Below, one piece after another: positions 24,732 through 33,244 of a stretch of DNA of 64,000 nucleotides (its first letter is position 1; every line of letters begins with the position of its first letter). Source of the stretch: Mycobacterium sp. GA-0227b (GTDB taxonomy: Bacteria; Actinomycetota; Actinomycetes; Mycobacteriales; Mycobacteriaceae); the NCBI RefSeq assembly GCF_001499855.1, contig NZ_LQIK01000032.1, positions 62,001-126,000 on the forward strand, read 5' to 3'. A program made the translations under genes and the position numbers. The notes beneath the pieces were generated by a model. That model ran no database searches. It worked only from the letters and a program-made list of their open reading frames with translations, and had not been told where the DNA came from.

Positions 24732-25612
24732 TCGGGCAAGAGACGGTCGTCGACGTCGGCCGCGGCATCGAGCTGTGCTATCAGCAGATCGGCGATCCGA
24801 CAGACGCACCATTGCTGCTGATCGCCGGCCTCGGCCAGCAGTTGCATTCCTGGCCGGACGATTTTGTCACCGTACTGGCCGCCCGCGGGTTCTGCGTGAC
24901 ACGCTTCGACAACCGCGACGCGGGCCGGTCCACCCACATGACCCACCGGCCGCCGAACCCCGTCGCGATGTTCCGCGGCCGCAACTCCTACCACCTGGGC
25001 GACATGGCACGCGACACCATCGGGCTGATGGACGCGCTCGGCTACCAAGACGCGCATTTGGTCGGAATTTCGATGGGCGGCATGATCGCGCAGACCGTCG
25101 CCGCGCATCACCCCGGCCGTGTCCGCACGTTGACCTCGATCATGTCGACCACGGGTGCGTCCCGTCTCGGCAGGCCCGCGTGGTCGACCTGGCGGCGCAT
25201 GTTGACGGCCCGGCCGCCGCGCACGCGCGCCGAGGCGATGGACCGTGCGGCGAACATGTTCCGACACATCGGCTCTCACGGCTACCCGTACGACGAGCGC
25301 GCGGTCCGCGAAGCCGCAGCCATCGCCTGGGACCGCGACCCGACCAACGGCGGCATCGTGCGCCAACTCGCGGGCATCTTCGCCTCCGGCGACCGAACCG
25401 CCGAACTCGCCCACATCGACGTGCCCACCCTGGTCATCCACGGCGACCGGGACCGCATGGTGCACCCGACCGGCGGCGCGGCGACCGCGCGCGCGATCCC
25501 GGGCGCTCGATTGGAAACCATCCAAGGCCTCGGCCATGACCTGCCCACCGGTGCGTGGGACCGCGTCATTGACCTCATCATCGACCACATCACCGTCAAG
25601 GAGTCAGCATGA
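24728..25612 (+). CDS. Alpha/beta hydrolase
   Basis: Predicted esterase or lactonase, 294 aa. The oxyanion region is IAGLGQQ (near 34). The nucleophile elbow is GISMGG with Ser near 114. The acid is Asp in HGDRDRMV near 240, and the catalytic His is in GLGHDLP near 270. It resembles aclacinomycin-methylesterase-type hydrolases. It is coupled by four-base overlaps to the P450 before it and the SDR after it, so it belongs to the same pathway. Confidence 0.9.
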   Translation: MIGQETVVDVGRGIELCYQQIGDPTDAPLLLIAGLGQQLHSWPDDFVTVLAARGFCVTRFDNRDAGRSTHMTHRPPNPVAMFRGRNSYHLGDMARDTIGLMDALGYQDAHLVGISMGGMIAQTVAAHHPGRVRTLTSIMSTTGASRLGRPAWSTWRRMLTARPPRTRAEAMDRAANMFRHIGSHGYPYDERAVREAAAIAWDRDPTNGGIVRQLAGIFASGDRTAELAHIDVPTLVIHGDRDRMVHPTGGAATARAIPGARLETIQGLGHDLPTGAWDRVIDLIIDHITVKESA

Positions 25613-26454
25613 GCAAGCAGCGCAGGACGATAAGCGGCCGCACCGCGGTAATCACCGGCGCCGCATCAGGCATCGGTCGTGCACTGGCACAACGTCTTTC
25701 GTCGTACAGCTGCCCGGTGGCCATCGCCGACGTCGACGAGCGCGGGCTCAAGGAGACAGAGGCGTCGCTGCGCGGTCCGGCCTTGCTGCGGGTGCTCGAC
25801 GTGCGCGACGCCGACGCGCAGCGCGACTTCGCCGCCGAGGTGCGTGAGTGGGCGCCGCAGCCGATCGGCGCGGTGTTCAACAACGCGGGCGTCGCGGTGG
25901 CGTCGAAAGTGCTGGACGCAGTGCCGGAAGACGATCAGTGGCTGTGGGACATCAACTTCGGTGGTGTGGTCAACGGCACCAGGGCGTTCCTGCCGATCCT
26001 CGTCGAACAGGACGAAGGCGTTGTCGTCAACACGTCGAGCGTGTTCGGCCTCGTCGGCATGCCGACGCAAAGCGCCTACTGTGCAGCCAAATTCGCGGTC
26101 CGCGGGTTCACCGACTCGCTTCGCCAGGAATTGCGCGGCACCGGGGTATCGGCGGTCAACGTGCATCCGGGCGGCATCAACACCAACATCGTGCGCAACG
26201 CTCGGTACCGGCAGGATCCCGACGGCCGTGGCCGCACCCAGGAACAGATGGCCCAGGAGTTCGCCTCGATCACGATGACGCAACCGGACAAGGCGGCGGC
26301 GATCATTCACCGGGGCGTGGAGGCAGGCAAGGCCCGCATCCTCGTCGGCCCCGACGCCTACCTGTTCGACGCGCTCGGACGCATTGCGCCGACCCGCTAC
26401 TACGACGCGCTCGGCGGCCTCGAGGCGTTCCTGCGCAAGCGCTCGAGCCGCTAG
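25609..26454 (+). CDS. Short-chain dehydrogenase/reductase
   Basis: NAD(P)-dependent oxidoreductase, 281 aa. TGAASGIG (near 17-24), NNAGVAV, a serine in NTSSVFGL, YCAAK as the catalytic Tyr/Lys pair, and a VHPGGINTNIV segment. The C-terminal part resembles mycobacterial acetoin-reductase-like SDRs. ATG overlaps the hydrolase stop. Last gene of the oxidation operon; its stop overlaps that of the convergent hydrolase gene. Confidence 0.9.
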   Translation: MSKQRRTISGRTAVITGAASGIGRALAQRLSSYSCPVAIADVDERGLKETEASLRGPALLRVLDVRDADAQRDFAAEVREWAPQPIGAVFNNAGVAVASKVLDAVPEDDQWLWDINFGGVVNGTRAFLPILVEQDEGVVVNTSSVFGLVGMPTQSAYCAAKFAVRGFTDSLRQELRGTGVSAVNVHPGGINTNIVRNARYRQDPDGRGRTQEQMAQEFASITMTQPDKAAAIIHRGVEAGKARILVGPDAYLFDALGRIAPTRYYDALGGLEAFLRKRSSR

Positions 26455-27239
26455 GCGGTCCGGACCGCGAGGTCCAACAGGCCAGGATCGTGCGAACAGA
26501 TCAGGAACAGGTCGGGCTCGTTGCGGCCGTACAGCTCGGTGAGCCGGGCGTGGTTGTCGCGCACCCGTTTGCGGTCGAACGCCGCGAACTCCTCGAAAGC
26601 TCCTAACAGCCAGGGAATTCGACCTTCGCCCCCGATGGTACTGGGGTGGTAGAACGCGTCCCCGCAGTGCAGCAGCCAGCGGCTGCCGGCATCGACGGCG
26701 ACACAGGCGTGGCCACGGGTATGCCCAGGCAGCGAGACCAGCACAAGGCCCGCCGAGATTTCGGTCAGCTCCTTGGCGGCGGCGAAGCCGCGCCACGGCT
26801 CGCCGTCGGGATCGTGTGCGACGATCTTGGGTCCGTGCGCCCACTGCGCGGGCCGGAACCTGAACTTCTCCGCCCGCGTGGGCGCTTGCATCGCGCCGAG
26901 CGCTTCTGCTGCGGTGCAATGAATTTCGGCGTCCGGAAAGTCCGCGATGCCGCCGATGTGGTCGGCGTCGAAGTGGGTGACGACGATGTGTCGCACATCG
27001 TCGCGGCGAAAGCCCAACCGTTGCACCTGTCGAACGGCGCTCTCGTCGCGGTCGAAGACCGGTCGGGTGATGCGGCGGATCGGGCCGGTGCGCGGCGCCG
27101 GAGCGTCGCAGTCGCGCAGGCCGTAGCCGCTGTCGACGAGTACCAGACCGTTGTCGGTCTCGACGAGCAGCACATGGCACACCAGGCGATGCACGCTCGG
27201 CGGTCGCATCGATCCACAGTTGAGGTGGTGCACCTTCAC
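26451..27239 (-). CDS. Metallo-beta-lactamase-fold hydrolase (lactonase-like)
   Basis: Zinc hydrolase of 262 aa. HFDADHIGG gives the HxDxDH metal motif, a later GHTRGH supplies His, and HCGDAFYHP gives Asp. The order matches AttM/AiiA-like N-acyl-lactone hydrolases and similar esterases. GTG 27239 was chosen (MKVHHLNCGSM). Longer frames run into the DUF2834 gene. It is downstream of that gene on the same strand and probably belongs to the second TetR regulon. Confidence 0.88.
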   Translation of the reverse strand: MKVHHLNCGSMRPPSVHRLVCHVLLVETDNGLVLVDSGYGLRDCDAPAPRTGPIRRITRPVFDRDESAVRQVQRLGFRRDDVRHIVVTHFDADHIGGIADFPDAEIHCTAAEALGAMQAPTRAEKFRFRPAQWAHGPKIVAHDPDGEPWRGFAAAKELTEISAGLVLVSLPGHTRGHACVAVDAGSRWLLHCGDAFYHPSTIGGEGRIPWLLGAFEEFAAFDRKRVRDNHARLTELYGRNEPDLFLICSHDPGLLDLAVRTA

Positions 27240-27286
27240 GGCGCGCCGCCGGTGATCATCTCCGCACTGTACGGCCGGAAGCGGCG

Positions 27287-27781
27287 TCAGGCGGTCGACT
27301 TGACCTCCGCCGCCGACTGCTGATGCCGGCGCTGCCGCTCGATCGTGGCCAGGTAGAACGCCCAGGCGAACGCCGAACTGGCGAACAGGATGAAGCCGAG
27401 ATACAGCCAGGCATGTTTGATTCCGCGCCTGCGGCCGTCGACCAGCAACCATGCCGGGAAGAGCAGCAGGCTCATGATCGTGTAGTCCTGGCTCGCCGAG
27501 CCGGCGGCCGGGTTGTCGTAGCCCAGCGCGATGAACTCCGACCAACTGCCGGGTCCCCAGATGAAGTTGTGCAGCCCACCCGGTGGCGCGTACTCGGCCA
27601 CGAACTGGTTGTTGAAGTAGTAGCCGAGCAGCACCGAGGCGATGCCTGCGACGTAGTAGAACAACTCGAGCTTGGTGACCTGCGGGCCCGAGGAGTAGCG
27701 CGCGAAGATCGCCGGATTTGCCTTGACGATCACGGCGAGCGTGGCGAACCCGAGGAGGAGGTGAACGATCAGCGAGACCAT
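27287..27781 (-). CDS. DUF2834 membrane protein
   Basis: Small membrane protein with about four hydrophobic helices and the DUF2834 pattern (VLLGYYFNNQFV, followed by GGLHNF and GPGSWSEF). ATG 27781 gives 164 aa. The in-frame ATG 27826 adds 15 basic residues but lies inside the operator palindrome, so it is less likely unless the mRNA is leaderless. Function unknown. Divergent from the TetR gene and 47 bases before the lactonase-like gene. Confidence 0.82.
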   Translation of the reverse strand: MVSLIVHLLLGFATLAVIVKANPAIFARYSSGPQVTKLELFYYVAGIASVLLGYYFNNQFVAEYAPPGGLHNFIWGPGSWSEFIALGYDNPAAGSASQDYTIMSLLLFPAWLLVDGRRRGIKHAWLYLGFILFASSAFAWAFYLATIERQRRHQQSAAEVKSTA

Positions 27782-27805
27782 AGCGGGGAGTCTGGCCACC
27801 CGCCG

Positions 27806-27831
27806 AAGTTTTGTCAATCGTGACATAACTT
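27806..27831. promoter_or_regulatory. 26-bp operator palindrome between DUF2834 and TetR genes
   Basis: AAGTTTTGTCA (27806-27816), atcg, TGACATAACTT (27821-27831): 10 of 11 arm positions pair. The TTTTGTCA-N4-TGACA core is the same as in the palindrome at 28447, so both are probable sites of the TetR encoded between them. Confidence 0.8.
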
Positions 27832-27846
27832 GGGTCGGGTACCTTC

Positions 27847-28446
27847 ATGCACATGCCACGGCCGGCCCACACCGCACGCAGTGAACGCACGCGCGACGCG
27901 CTGCGAAGGGCGGCGGTGGTCCGGTTCCTGGCCCAGGGCGTCGAGGAGACCTCGGCCGAACAGATCGCTGCCGACGCCGGCGTCTCGCTGCGGACGTTCT
28001 ACCGGCACTTCGCGTCCAAGCACGATCTGCTCTTCGCGGACTACGCGGGGTTGGAGTGGTTTCGGGCGGCGCTGGCGGCGCGAAACCCGGACGAGTCCAT
28101 CGTCGAGTCCGTCCAGTCCGCGATCATGGCACGCCCGTACGACGACTGGGCCGTCGCGCAGACCGCCGCGTTGCGCGCGCAGGAACTCGAACCGGGCCGG
28201 GTCGTGCGGCACATGCGCCAGGTCGAGGCCGACTTCGCCCGGGCGATCGAGGAGCATCTGAGCGAGGCCGGTCCACCAACCGTCTCCGCCGATGAGCGAA
28301 TGCGGATCACCGTCACCGCGCGGTGCATCGCCGCCGCGGTTTTCGGGGCGATGGAGGTGTGGATGCTCGGGCAGGAGCGGTCCCTGCCCGAGTTGTCGCG
28401 GCTCACCGGAGAAGCGCTGAGGGTCGTGGCCGACGGAATCGACTGA
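27847..28446 (+). CDS. TetR-family regulator of the lactonase/FAD oxidoreductase genes
   Basis: Transcription factor, 199 aa. The helix-turn-helix is in AEQIAADAGVSLRTFYRHFASKHDL (about 37-61), a typical TetR recognition helix. Palindromes lie just before its start and immediately after its stop, which suggests it controls the divergent DUF2834-hydrolase pair, itself and the downstream FAD gene. ATG 27847 given; ATG 27853 is possible. Confidence 0.92.
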   Translation: MHMPRPAHTARSERTRDALRRAAVVRFLAQGVEETSAEQIAADAGVSLRTFYRHFASKHDLLFADYAGLEWFRAALAARNPDESIVESVQSAIMARPYDDWAVAQTAALRAQELEPGRVVRHMRQVEADFARAIEEHLSEAGPPTVSADERMRITVTARCIAAAVFGAMEVWMLGQERSLPELSRLTGEALRVVADGID

Positions 28447-28476
28447 CAATGTTTTGTCATCATTGACAAAACATTG
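28447..28476. promoter_or_regulatory. 30-bp perfect palindrome before the FAD oxidoreductase
   Basis: Arms of 13 bases at 28447-28459 and 28464-28476 pair perfectly around tcat; the core is TTTTGTCA/TGACAAAA. It begins on the base after the TetR stop codon and ends 22 bases before the next ATG, where a repressor would block transcription. Confidence 0.85.
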
Positions 28477-28498
28477 CATGGCGTGTCAGCCTCGGCCG

Positions 28499-30088
28499 AT
28501 GAGCGACTTCGACGCGATCGTCATCGGCGCGGGGCACAACGGGTTGACCGCGGCCACACTGCTTCAGAAGCAGGGATTGCGCACCCTCTGCCTGGACACC
28601 AAGCTGTACGCCGGTGGGATGGCCTCCACGGTGGAGTTGTTCGACGGGTTCAGATTCGAGATCGCCGGCTCGGTGCAGATCCCGACGTCGGCGGTGGTCA
28701 GCCGGGAACTCGGGCTCGACGAGTTGCCGACCGTCGACCTCGACGTGATGTCGGTGTCGCTGCGCGGGGTCGGTGACGAACCGCTGGTCTACTACACCGA
28801 CCCGATGAAGCTGCTGACGCACCTCAACGAGGTGCACGGCGCCGAAGCCGTCAACGGAATGGCCGGTCTGATGGCGTGGTGTCAGGCGCCCACCCGGGCG
28901 TTGGGCCGATTCGACGCGGGTCAGCCACCGAAGACGCTCGACGAGATGTATGCCTGCGCCACAAACGAATTCGAACGGTCGGCGATCACCGACCTGCTGT
29001 TCGGATCGGTCACCGATGTGCTCGACCGCTACCTGCCGGACAAGGAGAAGTTCGGCGCGTTGCGCGGCATGCTGGCGCTGCTGGCGTGCAACACCACGTA
29101 CCGCGGACCCGCCACACCGGGTACCGCCGCAGCGCTCGCCTACGGCTTCGCCGTTCCCGACGAGAACGCGCTGCTGGTCAAGAAGCTGCGCGGCGGGATC
29201 GGCGCGCTCACGTCGCACCTGTGCGATGTGTTCATAGCCGGCGGGGGCGAACTGCGGCTACGCAGCAAGGTCGTGGAGGTCACCGTCGTCGCCGGCCGCG
29301 TGACCGGCGTGCGCCTCGAGGACGGCACGACGCTGACCGCGCCGATCGTCGTCTCTGGGATCGCACCGGATCTCACCGTCAACCACCTCGTCGATCCGGC
29401 CGCGATGCCTGCGGACGTGCGCGACCGGTTCGCCCGGCTGGACCATCGCGGTAGCTATCTACAGATGCACTTCGCGCTCGACGGCGTCCCCGAGTTCGCA
29501 GCACCCTATGAACTGCTCAACGACCCGGCGATGCAGTCCAACATCGGGATCTTCAGCACACCTGAGGAGCTTCAGCAACAGTGGGAGGACTGCAGGCGCG
29601 GCGTCGTGCCCGCCGACCCGGCCATCGCGCTACAGATTCCGTCGGTCAACGACCCCGGCCTCGCGCCGCCGGGCAAGCATGCGGCGTCGGCATTCTCGCT
29701 GTGGTTTCCGCCCGCGGACGCGAGGAGCGCAGACGCCGGAGAGGACGGCCCGTCGAGCTACGGCGCGATGAAGGCGGAGATGGGGCAACGGGTGATCGAC
29801 AAGATCACCAGGCTGGCGCCCAACTTCGAAAGTCTGATCACGAAGCACACGACGTTCACCCCCAAGCACATGGGCACCATGTTCGGCGCTCCCGGCGGCG
29901 ACTACTGCCACGGACTGATCCACCCCGAACAGATGGGCCCGAACCGGCCGGGGCCCAAAGGCTATTTGGATCAACCGATTCCGATCGACGGGCTCTACCT
30001 GGCCAGCGCGGGTTGCCACGGCGGGCCGGGTATCACGTTCGTTCCCGGGTACAACGCGGCCAAGCAGGTGCTGGCCGACATGTCCTGA
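28499..30088 (+). CDS. FAD-dependent oxidoreductase, phytoene-desaturase/PYROXD2-like
   Basis: Large flavoprotein of 529 aa. The Rossmann motif IVIGAGHNGLTAA is at the N-terminus (6-18), followed by the LDTKLYAGGMAST segment. The C-terminal substrate/FAD region has LYLASAGCHGGPGITFVPGYNAA. This is the carotenoid-isomerase/PYROXD2 type of fold. ATG 28499 was chosen because the palindrome lies upstream; an earlier in-frame ATG at 28454 falls inside it. Substrate unknown; a lipid or isoprenoid is plausible. Confidence 0.9.
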   Translation: MSDFDAIVIGAGHNGLTAATLLQKQGLRTLCLDTKLYAGGMASTVELFDGFRFEIAGSVQIPTSAVVSRELGLDELPTVDLDVMSVSLRGVGDEPLVYYTDPMKLLTHLNEVHGAEAVNGMAGLMAWCQAPTRALGRFDAGQPPKTLDEMYACATNEFERSAITDLLFGSVTDVLDRYLPDKEKFGALRGMLALLACNTTYRGPATPGTAAALAYGFAVPDENALLVKKLRGGIGALTSHLCDVFIAGGGELRLRSKVVEVTVVAGRVTGVRLEDGTTLTAPIVVSGIAPDLTVNHLVDPAAMPADVRDRFARLDHRGSYLQMHFALDGVPEFAAPYELLNDPAMQSNIGIFSTPEELQQQWEDCRRGVVPADPAIALQIPSVNDPGLAPPGKHAASAFSLWFPPADARSADAGEDGPSSYGAMKAEMGQRVIDKITRLAPNFESLITKHTTFTPKHMGTMFGAPGGDYCHGLIHPEQMGPNRPGPKGYLDQPIPIDGLYLASAGCHGGPGITFVPGYNAAKQVLADMS

Positions 30089-30135
30089 CGCCGGTCGTTC
30101 GTTTCCGATACGGCGGTGCCGGGAATGCCTCGTCC

Positions 30136-31116
30136 ATGGGATTGACCGTGGCTGTCACCGGGCCCACCGGCGAGATCGGCAAGTCGGCCGTGGAGGCACT
30201 CGAGGGTGTGGCCGAGGTCGACGAGATCGTCGGCATGGCGCGCAGGCCTTTCGACCCGGCCGACAACGGTTGGTCGAAGACCACGTATCAGCAAGGCGAC
30301 ATCCTCGACCGGGACGCGGTCGACTCACTGGTCGCCCGCGCCGACGTGGTGGTCCATCTGGCCTTCATCATCATGGGCTCGCGGGAGGAGAGTGCTCGGG
30401 TGAATCTGCAGGGCACCCGAAACGTCTTCGAGGCGACGGTGGCCGCGGCGCGCCCGCGCCGACTGGTGTACACCTCGTCGGTCGCAGCGTACGGCTACCA
30501 CTCCGACAACCCCGTGCCGATCACCGAAAGTGTCCCGCCGCGAGGGTCACCCGAGCACTACTACTCACAACAGAAGGCCGCATGTGAGGCCACGCTGGCC
30601 GAGGTCACCGACGGCACACCGCTGGAGGTCTATGTGCTGCGGCCATGCATCGTCGCCGGGCCGAAGGCGCCCGCGCTGGCCGACGCCATGCCGTGGAACA
30701 AACTGCCCGGACCGGTCAAGGGCATCACGCGTGGGCTGCCGCTGTTGAAACCGCCGGTCCCCGACCCCGGCATACCGCTGCAGTTGGTGCATCACGACGA
30801 CGTGGCGACCGCAATAGCGTTGGCCGCCACGACATCCGCGCCGCCCGGCGCGTACAACATCGCCGGTGACGGTTTGGTGTCGATGTCCGACGTCACGGGC
30901 AAGCTCGGGGCTCGTCCGGTGCGGGTGCCGAAGGTCTCGGCGACCGTCGCGTCGGAGATCATCGCGCGGCTGCCGTTCGTCCCGTCGATGCTCGAGTGGC
31001 TACACGTCGGACGCACATCGGTCGTCATGGACACGACCAAGGCGAAGACTCAACTTGGCTGGCAGCCGAAACACACTGCCGCCGAGACACTGTCGCAGCT
31101 GGCCGACTCGCGCTGA
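30136..31116 (+). CDS. NAD-dependent epimerase/dehydratase family protein
   Basis: Extended SDR of 326 aa. TGPTGEIG cofactor motif (8-15), Asp in GDILDRDAV, catalytic Tyr and Lys in YYSQQK, and IQLVHHDDV-like and YNIAGDG segments common in sugar-nucleotide epimerase-like reductases. ATG 30136; longer frames are shadows of the FAD gene. It is 47 bases after the FAD gene on the same strand, so it is probably co-transcribed. Substrate unknown. Confidence 0.88.
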   Translation: MGLTVAVTGPTGEIGKSAVEALEGVAEVDEIVGMARRPFDPADNGWSKTTYQQGDILDRDAVDSLVARADVVVHLAFIIMGSREESARVNLQGTRNVFEATVAAARPRRLVYTSSVAAYGYHSDNPVPITESVPPRGSPEHYYSQQKAACEATLAEVTDGTPLEVYVLRPCIVAGPKAPALADAMPWNKLPGPVKGITRGLPLLKPPVPDPGIPLQLVHHDDVATAIALAATTSAPPGAYNIAGDGLVSMSDVTGKLGARPVRVPKVSATVASEIIARLPFVPSMLEWLHVGRTSVVMDTTKAKTQLGWQPKHTAAETLSQLADSR

Positions 31117-31117
31117 A

Positions 31118-31309
31118 TCACTGTGTCGGGTCGCCGGTGTCGGCGGGACCGCTCGGCGTCGCGCCGCCCTCATCCGACCAGTCCACGCCCTCCTCGGTGC
31201 CGTCGGTGCCACGAGCCGGATCGCTCTGCACGTCGTCGTCGGCCTTCGACGGGCCTGCGTCGGTATCGGTGGTGTCGGGATTGTCTTTCTTGTAGTCGCT
31301 CACCGGCAT
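31118..31309 (-). CDS. Small acidic hypothetical protein
   Basis: A 63-aa hydrophilic protein, rich in Asp, Gly, Thr and Pro, with no Cys and no membrane helix (start MPVSDYKKDNPD). It looks intrinsically disordered. Codon use is in keeping with its neighbours and the gap would otherwise be empty. Function unknown. It is convergent with the epimerase gene, with one base between. Confidence 0.6.
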   Translation of the reverse strand: MPVSDYKKDNPDTTDTDAGPSKADDDVQSDPARGTDGTEEGVDWSDEGGATPSGPADTGDPTQ

Positions 31310-31352
31310 CGGGTACCCATCGAGCCGGATTTCAGTCGCCGCTTTTCTCCCC

Positions 31353-31805
31353 CTAACGCGCCATCGTCGAGTTCGGCGCGCTCCAGTCGGTCGAGACGAA
31401 CCGGTGGCGGATCAGCCAGTCCCCGTCCACCGAGTCGACGGGGACGAACACGTCGCGGTAGCGGCCGTAGTGGTCCAGGCCGATCTCGGTGAACACCGTG
31501 AAATAGCATGCGACATGCGCCTCTTGCGGCGTCACGTCGGTGAACCGGATGTTGGTCACGTTGTGCCGCACGATGCGTTTGACGTTCGACTGCGACGCCG
31601 CCGCTTTCGGCGCCGCGACCGCGCCGCCCAAGAACTCGGCGATCGCATCGCGGCCTTGCGCCGGTTCGCTGCCGCGCACTTCGAGGATGCCGTCGTCGCA
31701 GAACGCGGCGGCAAGCTCGGTGAGGCGCAGTGCATCTCCCGACCAGTTGTATCGGGCGAGGGTGTCTCTGATGTGTTCGCGGGCGGAAAGCTCCCAAAGC
31801 TCCAT
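31353..31805 (-). CDS. SnoaL/NTF2-like protein
   Basis: 150-aa protein with the cone-shaped NTF2-like pattern: an N-terminal helix (ELSAREHIRDTLARYNWSGD), FCDDGILEVRG, GRDAIAEFLG, and a C-terminal beta sheet with RYRDVFVPVDGDW-like strands. Members of the fold act as isomerases, hydrolases or simple binding proteins, and no catalytic set can be assigned. Divergent from the SRPBCC gene by 31 bases. Confidence 0.82.
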   Translation of the reverse strand: MELWELSAREHIRDTLARYNWSGDALRLTELAAAFCDDGILEVRGSEPAQGRDAIAEFLGGAVAAPKAAASQSNVKRIVRHNVTNIRFTDVTPQEAHVACYFTVFTEIGLDHYGRYRDVFVPVDSVDGDWLIRHRFVSTDWSAPNSTMAR

Positions 31806-31836
31806 AGGCCAACCGTAACGGGGCTAGGGTCAGGCC

Positions 31837-32280
31837 ATGGCTACCAGCGATTCCCGTGAGGTCGTGATCGAGGCGAGCCCGGCCGAAATCCTCGACGTCA
31901 TCGCCGACGTCGAGTCCGCACCGGACTGGTCGTCCCAACACCAAGGCGCCGAAGTGCTCGACAGAGACGCCGATGGCCGGCCGGGCCGGGTGCGGCTCAA
32001 GCTGAAAACCATGGGCATCTCCGACGAGCAGGTGGTGCAGTACACCTGGGCGGAGAACAAGGCCAGCTGGACGCTGCTGGAATCGACTCAGCTCAAGACC
32101 CAGAGCGCGTCGTACACACTCACGCCCGACGGCGACAAGACCAAGGTGCGCTTCGAGATCACCGTCGACCCGGCGGTGCCGATCCCCGGTTTCGTGTTGA
32201 AGCGCGCGATGAAGGGCGGCTTGGAGGCTGCCACCGACGGCCTGCGCAAGCAGGTGCTCAAGGTCAAGAAGAACCGCTAG
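31837..32280 (+). CDS. SRPBCC (START-like) family protein, paralogue 1
   Basis: 147-aa lipid-pocket fold. Start MATSDSREVVIEASPAEILDVIADVESAPDW is shared with the two paralogues at 34381 and 34831. Position matches Rv0854. Family members bind hydrophobic ligands, but no ligand is known here. The stop overlaps the 3' end of the convergent CDF transporter by 17 bases. Confidence 0.87.
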   Translation: MATSDSREVVIEASPAEILDVIADVESAPDWSSQHQGAEVLDRDADGRPGRVRLKLKTMGISDEQVVQYTWAENKASWTLLESTQLKTQSASYTLTPDGDKTKVRFEITVDPAVPIPGFVLKRAMKGGLEAATDGLRKQVLKVKKNR

Positions 32281-33226
32281 CCGACGACGCTTCCAGCTCG
32301 TCGGGTTCGGCGATGGTCAACACGGCGTCGACGATGTAAGGGTCGGCCTGCAGCTGCATCTCCAGGCGCCGAAGCGTCTCGGAGACCCGTGATTCGCTCG
32401 CATCGCCTTCGAGATCGACGCTTGCCACCAGGAATAGTTGCTTCGGCCCGACGAACACCAGACGCACGAAGCGCACCGCGGCGACCTCGGGTAATCGCTC
32501 GATGCGCCTGATCGCGGCCTCACGCACCCGCGGATCGGCGGGCTCGCCGACCAGAAAGCGGCGGTTGCGGTCGATCAGCACCACCGCTATCACCCCGAGC
32601 AGCAGCCCCACCATGATTGACCCGACTGCGTCCCAGGCGGCGTTGCCGGTGAGCTGATGCAGGCCAATTCCCAACGCGGCGAGGATGATTCCGATCAACG
32701 CTGCGGTGTCCTCGGCGAACACTGCGCGGGTGGTCGGATCCGAGGTCTCGAGCACGTGGTCGAGCAGATCGCGCTCGAAGCGACGAGCTTCTGTGCGCAG
32801 TTGTCGCAGGGCCTGGACTAGTGACATCGACTCGAGCCCGAACGCGACGGCCAGCACGATGTAGGCCACGAGATAGTTCTCGGGTCCGGTCTCGCCGCGC
32901 AGCAATTCGGTGATGCCGTGCCAGACGGAAAGGGAACCGCCGACGACGAACAATCCGACGGCCGCCAACAACGACCACACGTACGCTTCCCGGCCGTAGC
33001 CGAACGGACGGTCGGCGTCCGGCGGTCGGCGGCTTCTTCGGTTGGCGATGGCCAGCAAGCTCTGGTTGCCGGCGTCGGCCCAGGAGTGGGCGGCCTCCGC
33101 GGTCATCGACGCCGAACCCGTCAGGACGGCGGCCACCGTTTTGGCGAGGGCCACCGCCAGGTTGGCGCCGAACGCGACGAGGACGGTCAGCGTGCTCTCG
33201 CCGGAGCGCTGGTCGGTTTCGGTCAT
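32264..33226 (-). CDS. Cation diffusion facilitator (CDF) transporter
   Basis: Divalent-metal/proton antiporter of 320 aa with about six membrane helices. Metal-site residues are in HSWADAGNQ (helix 2) and FAEDTAALIG (helix 5). RPFGYGREAYVWSL is the family stretch before helix 3. A C-terminal cytoplasmic ferredoxin-like domain (about 215-305) completes the protein. ATG 33226; longer frames are antisense to the racemase gene. The metal cannot be predicted. Confidence 0.92.
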   Translation of the reverse strand: MTETDQRSGESTLTVLVAFGANLAVALAKTVAAVLTGSASMTAEAAHSWADAGNQSLLAIANRRSRRPPDADRPFGYGREAYVWSLLAAVGLFVVGGSLSVWHGITELLRGETGPENYLVAYIVLAVAFGLESMSLVQALRQLRTEARRFERDLLDHVLETSDPTTRAVFAEDTAALIGIILAALGIGLHQLTGNAAWDAVGSIMVGLLLGVIAVVLIDRNRRFLVGEPADPRVREAAIRRIERLPEVAAVRFVRLVFVGPKQLFLVASVDLEGDASESRVSETLRRLEMQLQADPYIVDAVLTIAEPDELEASSASGSS

Positions 33227-33244
33227 CCCACTAGTCTGCGACTC

